Positions 1 to 10,296 of a stretch of DNA of 26,028 nucleotides are shown one piece after another; positions within the stretch are counted from its first letter, which is position 1; each line of letters opens with the position of its first letter. The notes under the pieces were generated by a model. It did not search any database, was not told the origin of the DNA, and saw only the letters and a list, made by a program, of their open reading frames with translations. The DNA lies in assembly GCA_024867545.1 (NCBI GenBank), contig JANFNE010000035.1, positions 465,001 to 491,028 on the forward strand, given 5' to 3'. The stretch comes from Phytopythium helicoides (taxonomy: Eukaryota > Oomycota > Peronosporomycetes > Pythiales > Pythiaceae). A program made the translations under genes and the position numbers.

Positions 1-36
1 GTGTGTGAACGTGGATGTGCGCGCGCGTGATTGTAT

Positions 37-40
37 AAAA
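37..40 (-). terminator. Candidate pol III terminator of tRNA copy 1 (T4)
   Basis: AAAA on + is TTTT on the tRNA strand, 40 nt past the tRNA 3' end. It is the only run of four or more T on that strand in a unit; the flanking ATTATTT next to the tRNA has only TTT. The predicted trailer contains the CA-repeat. Four T is enough in vertebrates but weak in budding yeast, so efficiency is uncertain. Confidence 0.5.
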
Positions 41-91
41 GGAAGTGAGTGAGTGAGTGTGTGTGTGAGTGAAATAATATTGGACACACCG

Positions 92-102
92 GGGATTGAA
101 CC
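92..102 (-). promoter_or_regulatory. B box of tRNA copy 1 (internal pol III promoter)
   Basis: Minus strand GGTTCAATCCC fits GGTTCRANNCC, with A in place of the commoner G at position 6. It covers the T arm and is the main TFIIIC contact. A and B boxes are 32 bp apart, a normal distance for an intronless tRNA gene. Confidence 0.85.
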
Positions 103-134
103 CGGGGCCTTCCGCTTGCAAAGCGGACGCGCTA

Positions 135-145
135 CCACTGCGCTA
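135..145 (-). promoter_or_regulatory. A box of tRNA copy 1 (internal pol III promoter)
   Basis: Minus strand TAGCGCAGTGG fits the TRGYNNARNNG consensus bound by TFIIIC. It spans the D arm and is the same in all 41 copies. Confidence 0.85.
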
Positions 146-722
146 TGCGCCCAGCGAAACCTACTACAAACACTCACATTTTCAATCCAAATTTGACACA
201 CTCACACACACAAACAACACACAAACAACACACCACACGCACTAGACGCACACAAACAACACTCCTTTCACAGATACGTGCGCTCCACAACTCACCAACC
301 CACGAGACATCAACAGATTACACGTCCATTACTCGTTTTTTGTTATCTCTTCTTCTTCTTCTTCTTCGTCTACTACTTCTTTTTGGTTTTTGGGAATCTC
401 TCTCTCTCTCTCTCTCTCTCTCTTTTGTTCCCGTTTTTGTTCCCGTTTTAGTTCCCGATTTTGCTCCCGTTTTAGTTCCCGTTTTTGTTCCCTGCTCTAG
501 TTTGTTCCTTGATGCATAGCAATCGGTCAAGCGTTGGGTGGTGTGTAGTAGTAATTAGTAGTAAAGCAACAACACAAACTACACAAAGCGAGTGAGCGAG
601 CCGTGTAGTGTGTGAATGTGGGAGTGTGTGAACGTGGATGTGCGCGCGCGTGATTGTATAAAAGGAAGTGGGTGAGTGTGTGTGTGTGTGTGGAGTGAGT
701 GAATGTGTGAGTGAAATAATAT

Positions 723-794
723 TGGACACACCGGGGATTGAACCCGGGGCCTTCCGCTTGCAAAGCGGACGCGCTACCACTGCGCTATGCGCCC
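723..794 (-). tRNA. tRNA-Ala(TGC), copy 2
   Basis: Sequence identical to copy 1. T4 lies at 660-663, separated from the gene by a GT tract and gagtgagtgaatg. The upstream spacer is A-type with (TTC)6 and six 12-mers, but has the B-type base in actggac near 883. The left flank has gtgtagtg where other units have gtgcagtg. The next gene starts 638 bp on. Confidence 0.97.
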
Positions 795-1360
795 AGCGAA
801 ACCTACTACAAACACTCACATTTTCAATCCAAATTTGACACACTCACACACACAAACAACACACAAACAACACACCACACGCACTGGACGCACACAAACA
901 ACACTCCTTTCACAGATACGTGCGCTCCACAACTCACCAACCCACGAGACATCAACAGATTACACGTCCATTACTCGTTTTTTGTTATCTCTTCTTCTTC
1001 TTCTTCTTCGTCTACTACTTCTTTTTGGTTTTTGGGAATCTCTCTCTCTCTCTCTCTCTCTCTTTTGTTCCCGTTTTTGTTCCCGTTTTAGTTCCCGATT
1101 TTGCTCCCGTTTTAGTTCCCGTTTTTGTTCCCTGCTCTAGTTTGTTCCTTGACGCATAGCAATCGGTCAAGCGTTGGGTGGTGTGTAGTAGTAATTAGTA
1201 GTAAAGCAACAACACAAACGACACAAAGCGAGTGAGCGAGCCGTGCAGTGTGTGAATGTAGGAGTGTGTGAACGTGGATGTGCGCGCGCGTGATTGTATA
1301 AAAGGAAGTGAGTGAGTGTGTGTGTGTGTGGAGTGAGTGAATGTGTGAGTGAAATAATAT

Positions 1361-1432
1361 TGGACACACCGGGGATTGAACCCGGGGCCTTCCGCTTGCA
1401 AAGCGGACGCGCTACCACTGCGCTATGCGCCC
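1361..1432 (-). tRNA. tRNA-Ala(TGC), copy 3
   Basis: Identical coding part. T4 is at 1300-1303. The upstream spacer has (TTC)6 and only three 12-mers, the shortest minisatellite in the window. The interval to the next gene, 585 bp, is also the shortest. Confidence 0.97.
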
Positions 1433-1945
1433 AGCGAAACCTACTACAAACACTCACATTTTCAATCCAAATTTGACACACTCACACACACAAACAACAC
1501 ACAAACAACACACCACACGCACTAGACGCACACAAACAACACTCCTTTCACAGATACGTGCGCTCCACAACTCACCAACCCACGAGACATCAACAGATTA
1601 CACGTCCATTACTCGTTTTTTGTTATCTCTTCTTCTTCTTCTTCTTCGTCTACTACTTCTTTTTGGTTTTTGGGAATCTCTCTCTCTCTCTCTCTCTCTC
1701 TTTTGTTCCCGTTTTTGTTCCCGTTTTAGTTCCCTGCTCTAGTTTGTTCCTTGACGCATAGCAATCGGTCAAGCGTTGGGTGGTGTGTAGTAGTAATTAG
1801 TAGTAAAGCAACAACACAAACGACACAAAGCGAGTGAGCGAGCCGTGCAGTGTGTGAATGTAGGAGTGTGTGAACGTGGATGTGCGCGCGCGTGATTGTA
1901 TAAAAGGAAGTGAGTGAGTGAGTGTGTGTGTGAGTGAAATAATAT

Positions 1946-2017
1946 TGGACACACCGGGGATTGAACCCGGGGCCTTCCGCTTGCAAAGCGGACGCGCTAC
2001 CACTGCGCTATGCGCCC
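1946..2017 (-). tRNA. tRNA-Ala(TGC), copy 4
   Basis: Identical coding part. T4 is at 1902-1905. Its upstream flank has ccgcctttg (B-type), while the rest of the spacer is A-type. It is followed by (TTC)13, the longest in the window, and eight 12-mers with the ATTTTGCTCCCG form twice. The next gene starts 666 bp on, the longest interval. Confidence 0.97.
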
Positions 2018-2282
2018 AGCGAAACCTACTACAAACACTCACATTTTCAATCCGCCTTTGACACACTCACACACACAAACAACACACAAACAACACACCA
2101 CACGCACTAGACGCACACAAACAACACTCCTTTCACAGATACGTGCGCTCCACAACTCACCAACCCACGAGACATCAACAGATTACACGTCCATTACTCG
2201 TTTTTTGTTCTCTCTTCTTCTTCTTCTTCTTCTTCTTCTTCTTCTTCTTCTTCGTCTACTACTTCTTTTTGGTTTTTGGGAA

Positions 2283-2314
<32 letters not shown>

Positions 2315-2611
2315 CCGTTTTTGTTCCCGTTTTAGTTCCCGATTTTGCTCCCGTTTTAGTTCCCGATTTTGCTCCCGTTTTAGTTCCCGTTTTTGTTCCC
2401 TGCTCTAGTTTGTTCCTTGACGCATAGCAATCGGTCAAGCGTTGGGTGGTGTGTAGTAGTAATTAGTAGTAAAGCAACAACACAAACGACACAAAGCGAG
2501 CGAGCGAGCCGTGCAGTGTGTGAATGTAGGAGTGTGTGAACGTGGATGTGCGCGCGCGTGATTGTATAAAAGGAAGTGAGTGAGTGAGTGTGTGTGTGAG
2601 TGAAATAATAT

Positions 2612-2683
2612 TGGACACACCGGGGATTGAACCCGGGGCCTTCCGCTTGCAAAGCGGACGCGCTACCACTGCGCTATGCGCCC
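2612..2683 (-). tRNA. tRNA-Ala(TGC), copy 5
   Basis: Identical coding part. T4 is at 2568-2571. The left flank has gagcgagcgagcc, shared only with copy 7. The spacer has (TTC)6 and six 12-mers, two of them with GCTCCCG. The next gene starts 623 bp on. Confidence 0.97.
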
Positions 2684-3234
2684 AGCGAAACCTACTACAA
2701 ACACTCACATTTTCAATCCAAATTTGACACACTCACACACACAAACAACACACAAACAACACACCACACGCACTAGACGCACACAAACAACACTCCTTTC
2801 ACAGATACGTGCGCTCCACAACTCACCAACCCACGAGACATCAACAGATTACACGTCCATTACTCGTTTTTTGTTCTCTCTTCTTCTTCTTCTTCTTCGT
2901 CTACTACTTCTTTTTGTTTTTTGGGAATCTCTCTCTCTCTCTCTCTCTCTTTTGTTCCCGTTTTTGCTCCCGTTTTAGTTCCCGATTTTGCTCCCGTTTT
3001 AGTTCCCGTTTTTGTTCCCTGCTCTAGTTTGTTCCTTGACGCATAGCAATCGGTCAAGCGTTGGGTGGTGTGTAGTAGTAATTAGTAGTAAAGCAACAAC
3101 ACAAACGACACAAAGCGAGTGAGCGAGCCGTGCAGTGTGTGAATGTAGGAGTGTGTGAACGTGGATGTGCGCGCGCGTGATTGTATAAAAGGAAGTGAGT
3201 GAGTGTGTGTGTGTGTGTGTGTGTGAAATAATAT

Positions 3235-3306
3235 TGGACACACCGGGGATTGAACCCGGGGCCTTCCGCTTGCAAAGCGGACGCGCTACCACTGCGCTAT
3301 GCGCCC
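3235..3306 (-). tRNA. tRNA-Ala(TGC), copy 6
   Basis: Identical coding part. T4 is at 3187-3190. The left flank is an almost pure GT tract running straight into gaaataat, without the gagtgaatg segment. The spacer has (TTC)6 and six 12-mers. The next gene starts 623 bp on. Confidence 0.97.
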
Positions 3307-3857
3307 AGCGAAACCTACTACAAACACTCACATTTTCAATCCAAATTTGACACACTCACACACACAAACAACACACAAACAACACACCACACGCACTAGA
3401 CGCACACAAACAACACTCCTTTCACAGATACGTGCGCTCCACAACTCACCAACCCACGAGACATCAACAGATTACACGTCCATTACTCGTTTTTTGTTCT
3501 CTCTTCTTCTTCTTCTTCTTCGTCTACTACTTCTTTTTGGTTTTTGGGAATCTCTCTCTCTCTCTCTCTCTCTCTCTTTTGTTCCCGTTTTTGCTCCCGT
3601 TTTAGTTCCCGATTTTGCTCCCGTTTTAGTTCCCGTTTTTGTTCCCTGCTCTAGTTTGTTCCTTGACGCATAGCAATCGGTCAAGCGTTGGGTGGTGTGT
3701 AGTAGTAATTAGTAGTAAAGCAACAACACAAACGACACAAAGCGAGCGAGCGAGCCGTGCAGTGTGTGAATGTAGGAGTGTGTGAACGTGGATGTGCGCG
3801 CGCGTGATTGTATAAAAGGAAGTGAGTGAGTGAGTGTGTGTGTGAGTGAAATAATAT

Positions 3858-3929
3858 TGGACACACCGGGGATTGAACCCGGGGCCTTCCGCTTGCAAAG
3901 CGGACGCGCTACCACTGCGCTATGCGCCC
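3858..3929 (-). tRNA. tRNA-Ala(TGC), copy 7
   Basis: Identical coding part. T4 is at 3814-3817. The left flank matches that of copy 5, including gagcgagcgagcc. It is the last gene with a fully A-type upstream spacer: (TTC)6 and six 12-mers. The next gene starts 619 bp on. Confidence 0.97.
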
Positions 3930-4476
3930 AGCGAAACCTACTACAAACACTCACATTTTCAATCCAAATTTGACACACTCACACACACAAACAACACACA
4001 AACAACACACCACACGCACTAGACGCACACAAACAACACTCCTTTCACAGATACGTGCGCTCCACAACTCACCAACCCACGAGACATCAACAGATTACAC
4101 GTCCATTACTCGTTTTTTGTTATCTCTTCTTCTTCTTCTTCTTCGTCTACTACTTCTTTTTGGTTTTTGGGAATCTCTCTCTCTCTCTCTCTCTCTTTTG
4201 TTCCCGTTTTTGTTCCCGTTTTAGTTCCCGATTTTGCTCCCGTTTTAGTTCCCGTTTTTGTTCCCTGCTCTAGTTTGTTCCTTGACGCATAGCAATCGGT
4301 CAAGCGTTGGGTGGTGTGTAGTAGTAATTAGTAGTAAAGCAACAACACAAACTACACAAAGCGAGTGAGCGAGCCGTGCAGTGTGTGAATGTGGGAGTGT
4401 GTGAACGTGGATGTGCGCGCGCGTGATTGTATAAAAGGAAGTGAGTGAGTGAGTGAATGTGTGAGTGAAATAATAT

Positions 4477-4548
4477 TGGACACACCGGGGATTGAACCCG
4501 GGGCCTTCCGCTTGCAAAGCGGACGCGCTACCACTGCGCTATGCGCCC
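4477..4548 (-). tRNA. tRNA-Ala(TGC), copy 8 (A/B junction gene)
   Basis: Identical coding part. The 3' (left) flank is A-type, with T4 at 4433-4436 followed by ggaag. The 5' (right) spacer is B-type: (TTC)9 and seven 12-mers in the order AG, AG, TG, AG, TG, TG, TG, an order unique in B. It keeps ttctctc, as seen after genes 4 to 6, instead of B's ttatctc. The next gene starts 659 bp on. Confidence 0.97.
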
Positions 4549-5135
4549 AGCGAAACCTACTACAAACACTCACATTTTCAATCCGCCTTTGACACACTCA
4601 CACACACAAACAACACACAAACAACACACCACACGCACTGGACGCACACAAACAACACTCCTTTCACAGATACATGCGCTCCTCTACATACCAACCCACG
4701 AGACATCAACAGATTACACGTCCATTATTCGTTTTTTGTTCTCTCTTCTTCTTCTTCTTCTTCTTCTTCTTCGTCTACTACTTCTTTTTGTTTTTGGGAA
4801 TCTCTCTCTCTCTCTCTTTTAGTTCCCGTTTTAGTTCCCGTTTTTGTTCCCGTTTTAGTTCCCGTTTTTGTTCCCGTTTTTGTTCCCGTTTTTGTTCCCT
4901 GCTCTAGTTTGTTCCTTGACGCATAGCAATCGGTCAAGCGTTGGGTGGTGTGTAGTAGTAATTAGTAGTAAAGCAACAACACAAACTACACAAAGCGAGT
5001 GAGCGAGCCGTGCAGTGTGTGAATGTGGGAGTGTGTGAACGTAGATGCGCGCGCGCGTGATTGTATAAAAGAAAGTGAGTGAGTGTGTGTGTGTGTGTGT
5101 GTGTCGAGTGAGTGAATGTGTGAATGAAATAATAT

Positions 5136-5207
5136 TGGACACACCGGGGATTGAACCCGGGGCCTTCCGCTTGCAAAGCGGACGCGCTACCACTGCGCTA
5201 TGCGCCC
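5136..5207 (-). tRNA. tRNA-Ala(TGC), copy 9
   Basis: Identical coding part. T4 at 5067-5070, (GT)11. Spacer (TTC)7, 12-mers three AG-type then two TG-type. Next gene 629 bp on. Confidence 0.97.
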
Positions 5208-5764
5208 AGCGAAACCTACTACAAACACTCACATTTTCAATCCGCCTTTGACACACTCACACACACAAACAACACACAAACAACACACCACACGCACTGG
5301 ACGCACACAAACAACACTCCTTTCACAGATACATGCGCTCCTCTACATACCAACCCACGAGACATCAACAGATTACACGTCCATTATTCGTTTTTTGTTA
5401 TCTCTTCTTCTTCTTCTTCTTCTTCGTCTACTACTTCTTTTTGTTTTTGGGAATCTCTCTCTCTCTCTCTTTTAGTTCCCGTTTTAGTTCCCGTTTTAGT
5501 TCCCGTTTTTGTTCCCGTTTTTGTTCCCTGCTCTAGTTTGTTCCTTGACGCATAGCAATCGGTCAAGCGTTGGGTGGTGTGTAGTAGTAATTAGTAGTAA
5601 AGCAACAACACAAACTACACAAAGCGAGTGAGCGAGCCGTGCAGTGTGTGAATGTGGGAGTGTGTGAACGTAGATGCGCGCGCGCGTGATTGTATAAAAG
5701 AAAGTGAGTGAGTGTGTGTGTGTGTGTGTGTGTCGAGTGAGTGAATGTGTGAATGAAATAATAT

Positions 5765-5836
5765 TGGACACACCGGGGATTGAACCCGGGGCCTTCCGCT
5801 TGCAAAGCGGACGCGCTACCACTGCGCTATGCGCCC
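5765..5836 (-). tRNA. tRNA-Ala(TGC), copy 10
   Basis: Identical coding part. T4 at 5696-5699, (GT)11. Spacer (TTC)9, 12-mers 3 AG + 2 TG. Next gene 633 bp on. Confidence 0.97.
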
Positions 5837-6397
5837 AGCGAAACCTACTACAAACACTCACATTTTCAATCCGCCTTTGACACACTCACACACACAAACA
5901 ACACACAAACAACACACCACACGCACTGGACGCACACAAACAACACTCCTTTCACAGATACATGCGCTCCTCTACATACCAACCCACGAGACATCAACAG
6001 ATTACACGTCCATTATTCGTTTTTTGTTATCTCTTCTTCTTCTTCTTCTTCTTCTTCTTCGTCTACTACTTCTTTTTGTTTTTGGGAATCTCTCTCTCTC
6101 TCTCTTTTAGTTCCCGTTTTAGTTCCCGTTTTAGTTCCCGTTTTTGTTCCCGTTTTTGTTCCCTGCTCTAGTTTGTTCCTTGACGCATAGCAATCGGTCA
6201 AGCGTTGGGTGGTGTGTAGTAGTAATTAGTAGTAAAGCAACAACACAAACTACACAAAGCGAGTGAGCGAGCCGTGCAGTGTGTGAATGTGGGAGTGTGT
6301 GAACGTAGATGCGCGCGCGCGTGATTGTATAAAAGAAAGTGAGTGAGTGTGTGTGTGTGTGTGTGTCGAGTGAGTGAATGTGTGAATGAAATAATAT

Positions 6398-6469
6398 TGG
6401 ACACACCGGGGATTGAACCCGGGGCCTTCCGCTTGCAAAGCGGACGCGCTACCACTGCGCTATGCGCCC
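6398..6469 (-). tRNA. tRNA-Ala(TGC), copy 11
   Basis: Identical coding part. T4 at 6331-6334, (GT)10. Spacer (TTC)11, 12-mers 2 AG + 3 TG, the commonest form in B. Next gene 641 bp on. Confidence 0.97.
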
Positions 6470-7038
6470 AGCGAAACCTACTACAAACACTCACATTTTC
6501 AATCCGCCTTTGACACACTCACACACACAAACAACACACAAACAACACACCACACGCACTGGACGCACACAAACAACACTCCTTTCACAGATACATGCGC
6601 TCCTCTACATACCAACCCACGAGACATCAACAGATTACACGTCCATTATTCGTTTTTTGTTATCTCTTCTTCTTCTTCTTCTTCTTCTTCTTCTTCTTCG
6701 TCTACTACTTCTTTTTGTTTTTGGGAATCTCTCTCTCTCTCTCTTTTAGTTCCCGTTTTAGTTCCCGTTTTTGTTCCCGTTTTTGTTCCCGTTTTTGTTC
6801 CCTGCTCTAGTTTGTTCCTTGACGCATAGCAATCGGTCAAGCGTTGGGTGGTGTGTAGTAGTAATTAGTAGTAAAGCAACAACACAAACTACACAAAGCG
6901 AGTGAGCGAGCCGTGCAGTGTGTGAATGTGGGAGTGTGTGAACGTAGATGCGCGCGCGCGTGATTGTATAAAAGAAAGTGAGTGAGTGTGTGTGTGTGTG
7001 TGTGTGTCGAGTGAGTGAATGTGTGAATGAAATAATAT

Positions 7039-7110
7039 TGGACACACCGGGGATTGAACCCGGGGCCTTCCGCTTGCAAAGCGGACGCGCTACCACTGCG
7101 CTATGCGCCC
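7039..7110 (-). tRNA. tRNA-Ala(TGC), copy 12
   Basis: Identical coding part. T4 at 6970-6973, (GT)11. Spacer (TTC)9, 12-mers 2 AG + 3 TG. Next gene 631 bp on. Confidence 0.97.
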
Positions 7111-7669
7111 AGCGAAACCTACTACAAACACTCACATTTTCAATCCGCCTTTGACACACTCACACACACAAACAACACACAAACAACACACCACACGCAC
7201 TGGACGCACACAAACAACACTCCTTTCACAGATACATGCGCTCCTCTACATACCAACCCACGAGACATCAACAGATTACACGTCCATTATTCGTTTTTTG
7301 TTATCTCTTCTTCTTCTTCTTCTTCTTCTTCTTCGTCTACTACTTCTTTTTGTTTTTGGGAATCTCTCTCTCTCTCTCTTTTAGTTCCCGTTTTAGTTCC
7401 CGTTTTTGTTCCCGTTTTTGTTCCCGTTTTTGTTCCCTGCTCTAGTTTGTTCCTTGACGCATAGCAATCGGTCAAGCGTTGGGTGGTGTGTAGTAGTAAT
7501 TAGTAGTAAAGCAACAACACAAACTACACAAAGCGAGTGAGCGAGCCGTGCAGTGTGTGAATGTGGGAGTGTGTGAACGTAGATGCGCGCGCGCGTGATT
7601 GTATAAAAGAAAGTGAGTGAGTGTGTGTGTGTGTGTGTCGAGTGAGTGAATGTGTGAATGAAATAATAT

Positions 7670-7741
7670 TGGACACACCGGGGATTGAACCCGGGGCCTT
7701 CCGCTTGCAAAGCGGACGCGCTACCACTGCGCTATGCGCCC
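7670..7741 (-). tRNA. tRNA-Ala(TGC), copy 13
   Basis: Identical coding part. T4 at 7605-7608, (GT)9. Spacer (TTC)6, the shortest TTC tract in B; 12-mers 2 AG + 3 TG. Next gene 622 bp on. Confidence 0.97.
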
Positions 7742-8291
7742 AGCGAAACCTACTACAAACACTCACATTTTCAATCCGCCTTTGACACACTCACACACAC
7801 AAACAACACACAAACAACACACCACACGCACTGGACGCACACAAACAACACTCCTTTCACAGATACATGCGCTCCTCTACATACCAACCCACGAGACATC
7901 AACAGATTACACGTCCATTATTCGTTTTTTGTTATCTCTTCTTCTTCTTCTTCTTCGTCTACTACTTCTTTTTGTTTTTGGGAATCTCTCTCTCTCTCTC
8001 TTTTAGTTCCCGTTTTAGTTCCCGTTTTTGTTCCCGTTTTTGTTCCCGTTTTTGTTCCCTGCTCTAGTTTGTTCCTTGACGCATAGCAATCGGTCAAGCG
8101 TTGGGTGGTGTGTAGTAGTAATTAGTAGTAAAGCAACAACACAAACTACACAAAGCGAGTGAGCGAGCCGTGCAGTGTGTGAATGTGGGAGTGTGTGAAC
8201 GTAGATGCGCGCGCGCGTGATTGTATAAAAGAAAGTGAGTGAGTGTGTGTGTGTGTGTGTCGAGTGAGTGAATGTGTGAATGAAATAATAT

Positions 8292-8363
8292 TGGACACAC
8301 CGGGGATTGAACCCGGGGCCTTCCGCTTGCAAAGCGGACGCGCTACCACTGCGCTATGCGCCC
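8292..8363 (-). tRNA. tRNA-Ala(TGC), copy 14
   Basis: Identical coding part. T4 at 8227-8230, (GT)9. Spacer (TTC)11 and seven 12-mers (3 AG + 4 TG). Next gene 665 bp on, the longest interval in B. Confidence 0.97.
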
Positions 8364-8956
8364 AGCGAAACCTACTACAAACACTCACATTTTCAATCCG
8401 CCTTTGACACACTCACACACACAAACAACACACAAACAACACACCACACGCACTGGACGCACACAAACAACACTCCTTTCACAGATACATGCGCTCCTCT
8501 ACATACCAACCCACGAGACATCAACAGATTACACGTCCATTATTCGTTTTTTGTTATCTCTTCTTCTTCTTCTTCTTCTTCTTCTTCTTCTTCGTCTACT
8601 ACTTCTTTTTGTTTTTGGGAATCTCTCTCTCTCTCTCTTTTAGTTCCCGTTTTAGTTCCCGTTTTAGTTCCCGTTTTTGTTCCCGTTTTTGTTCCCGTTT
8701 TTGTTCCCGTTTTTGTTCCCTGCTCTAGTTTGTTCCTTGACGCATAGCAATCGGTCAAGCGTTGGGTGGTGTGTAGTAGTAATTAGTAGTAAAGCAACAA
8801 CACAAACTACACAAAGCGAGTGAGCGAGCCGTGCAGTGTGTGAATGTGGGAGTGTGTGAACGTAGATGCGCGCGCGCGTGATTGTATAAAAGAAAGTGAG
8901 TGAGTGTGTGTGTGTGTGTGTGTGTCGAGTGAGTGAATGTGTGAATGAAATAATAT

Positions 8957-9028
8957 TGGACACACCGGGGATTGAACCCGGGGCCTTCCGCTTGCAAAGC
9001 GGACGCGCTACCACTGCGCTATGCGCCC
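8957..9028 (-). tRNA. tRNA-Ala(TGC), copy 15
   Basis: Identical coding part. T4 at 8888-8891, (GT)11. Spacer (TTC)8, 12-mers 2 AG + 3 TG. Next gene 632 bp on. Confidence 0.97.
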
Positions 9029-9588
9029 AGCGAAACCTACTACAAACACTCACATTTTCAATCCGCCTTTGACACACTCACACACACAAACAACACACAA
9101 ACAACACACCACACGCACTGGACGCACACAAACAACACTCCTTTCACAGATACATGCGCTCCTCTACATACCAACCCACGAGACATCAACAGATTACACG
9201 TCCATTATTCGTTTTTTGTTATCTCTTCTTCTTCTTCTTCTTCTTCTTCGTCTACTACTTCTTTTTGTTTTTGGGAATCTCTCTCTCTCTCTCTTTTAGT
9301 TCCCGTTTTAGTTCCCGTTTTTGTTCCCGTTTTTGTTCCCGTTTTTGTTCCCTGCTCTAGTTTGTTCCTTGACGCATAGCAATCGGTCAAGCGTTGGGTG
9401 GTGTGTAGTAGTAATTAGTAGTAAAGCAACAACACAAACTACACAAAGCGAGTGAGCGAGCCGTGCAGTGTGTGAATGTGGGAGTGTGTGAACGTAGATG
9501 CGCGCGCGCGTGATTGTATAAAAGAAAGTGAGTGAGTGTGTGTGTGTGTGTGTGTGTCGAGTGAGTGAATGTGTGAATGAAATAATAT

Positions 9589-9660
9589 TGGACACACCGG
9601 GGATTGAACCCGGGGCCTTCCGCTTGCAAAGCGGACGCGCTACCACTGCGCTATGCGCCC
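9589..9660 (-). tRNA. tRNA-Ala(TGC), copy 16
   Basis: Identical coding part. T4 at 9520-9523, (GT)11. Spacer (TTC)10, 12-mers 2 AG + 3 TG. Next gene 636 bp on. Confidence 0.97.
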
Positions 9661-10224
9661 AGCGAAACCTACTACAAACACTCACATTTTCAATCCGCCT
9701 TTGACACACTCACACACACAAACAACACACAAACAACACACCACACGCACTGGACGCACACAAACAACACTCCTTTCACAGATACATGCGCTCCTCTACA
9801 TACCAACCCACGAGACATCAACAGATTACACGTCCATTATTCGTTTTTTGTTATCTCTTCTTCTTCTTCTTCTTCTTCTTCTTCTTCGTCTACTACTTCT
9901 TTTTGTTTTTGGGAATCTCTCTCTCTCTCTCTTTTAGTTCCCGTTTTAGTTCCCGTTTTTGTTCCCGTTTTTGTTCCCGTTTTTGTTCCCTGCTCTAGTT
10001 TGTTCCTTGACGCATAGCAATCGGTCAAGCGTTGGGTGGTGTGTAGTAGTAATTAGTAGTAAAGCAACAACACAAACTACACAAAGCGAGTGAGCGAGCC
10101 GTGCAGTGTGTGAATGTGGGAGTGTGTGAACGTAGATGCGCGCGCGCGTGATTGTATAAAAGAAAGTGAGTGAGTGTGTGTGTGTGTGTGTGTCGAGTGA
10201 GTGAATGTGTGAATGAAATAATAT

Positions 10225-10296
10225 TGGACACACCGGGGATTGAACCCGGGGCCTTCCGCTTGCAAAGCGGACGCGCTACCACTGCGCTATGCGCCC
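10225..10296 (-). tRNA. tRNA-Ala(TGC), copy 17
   Basis: Identical coding part. T4 at 10158-10161, (GT)10. Spacer (TTC)9, 12-mers 2 AG + 3 TG. Next gene 631 bp on. Confidence 0.97.

Larger units (their letters stand above)
81..152 (-). tRNA. tRNA-Ala(TGC), copy 1
   Basis: Alanine tRNA reading GCA codons (GCG possibly by wobble) at the ribosome. Read on the minus strand it folds fully: acceptor GGGCGCA with TGTGTCC (two G-U pairs, including G3:U70, the alanyl-tRNA synthetase identity pair), A73, and D arm GCGC/AGTGGTA/GCGC with G18G19. The anticodon arm is TCCGC/TTTGCAA/GCGGA with TGC at 118-120, the variable loop is AGGCC, and the T arm is CCGGG/TTCAATC/CCCGG. T8-A14 and G15-C48 tertiary pairs are possible. 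There is no intron and no encoded CCA. The only downstream T4 is at 37-40. The upstream spacer has (TTC)6 and six 12-mers. The next gene starts 642 bp on. Base 513 in that spacer differs from all other units. Confidence 0.97.
1..4476. repeat. Array domain A: diverged, heterogeneous units
   Basis: The spacers to the right of genes 1 to 7, and the left flank of gene 8, share markers absent from later units. These are ccaaatttg upstream of the tRNA (except gene 4), actagac (except gene 2), a segment reading gatacgtgcgctccacaac, ccattactcg, an ATTTTGCTCCCG minisatellite variant (except the short array after gene 3), gtggatgtgcg before the GC tract, and aaaaggaag. The (TC) tract and the GT-side flank also vary in length here. 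Unit lengths run from 585 to 666 bp. Older or less homogenised repeats at an array edge would look like this; that reading is inference. Confidence 0.85.

Noticed and set aside
81..152. tRNA on the + strand with a GCA (Cys) anticodon loop
   Set aside because: The complement of any cloverleaf folds in mirror form, but the + strand lacks A and B boxes, the TTC-type T loop, U8 and G18G19. The minus strand has all of these.
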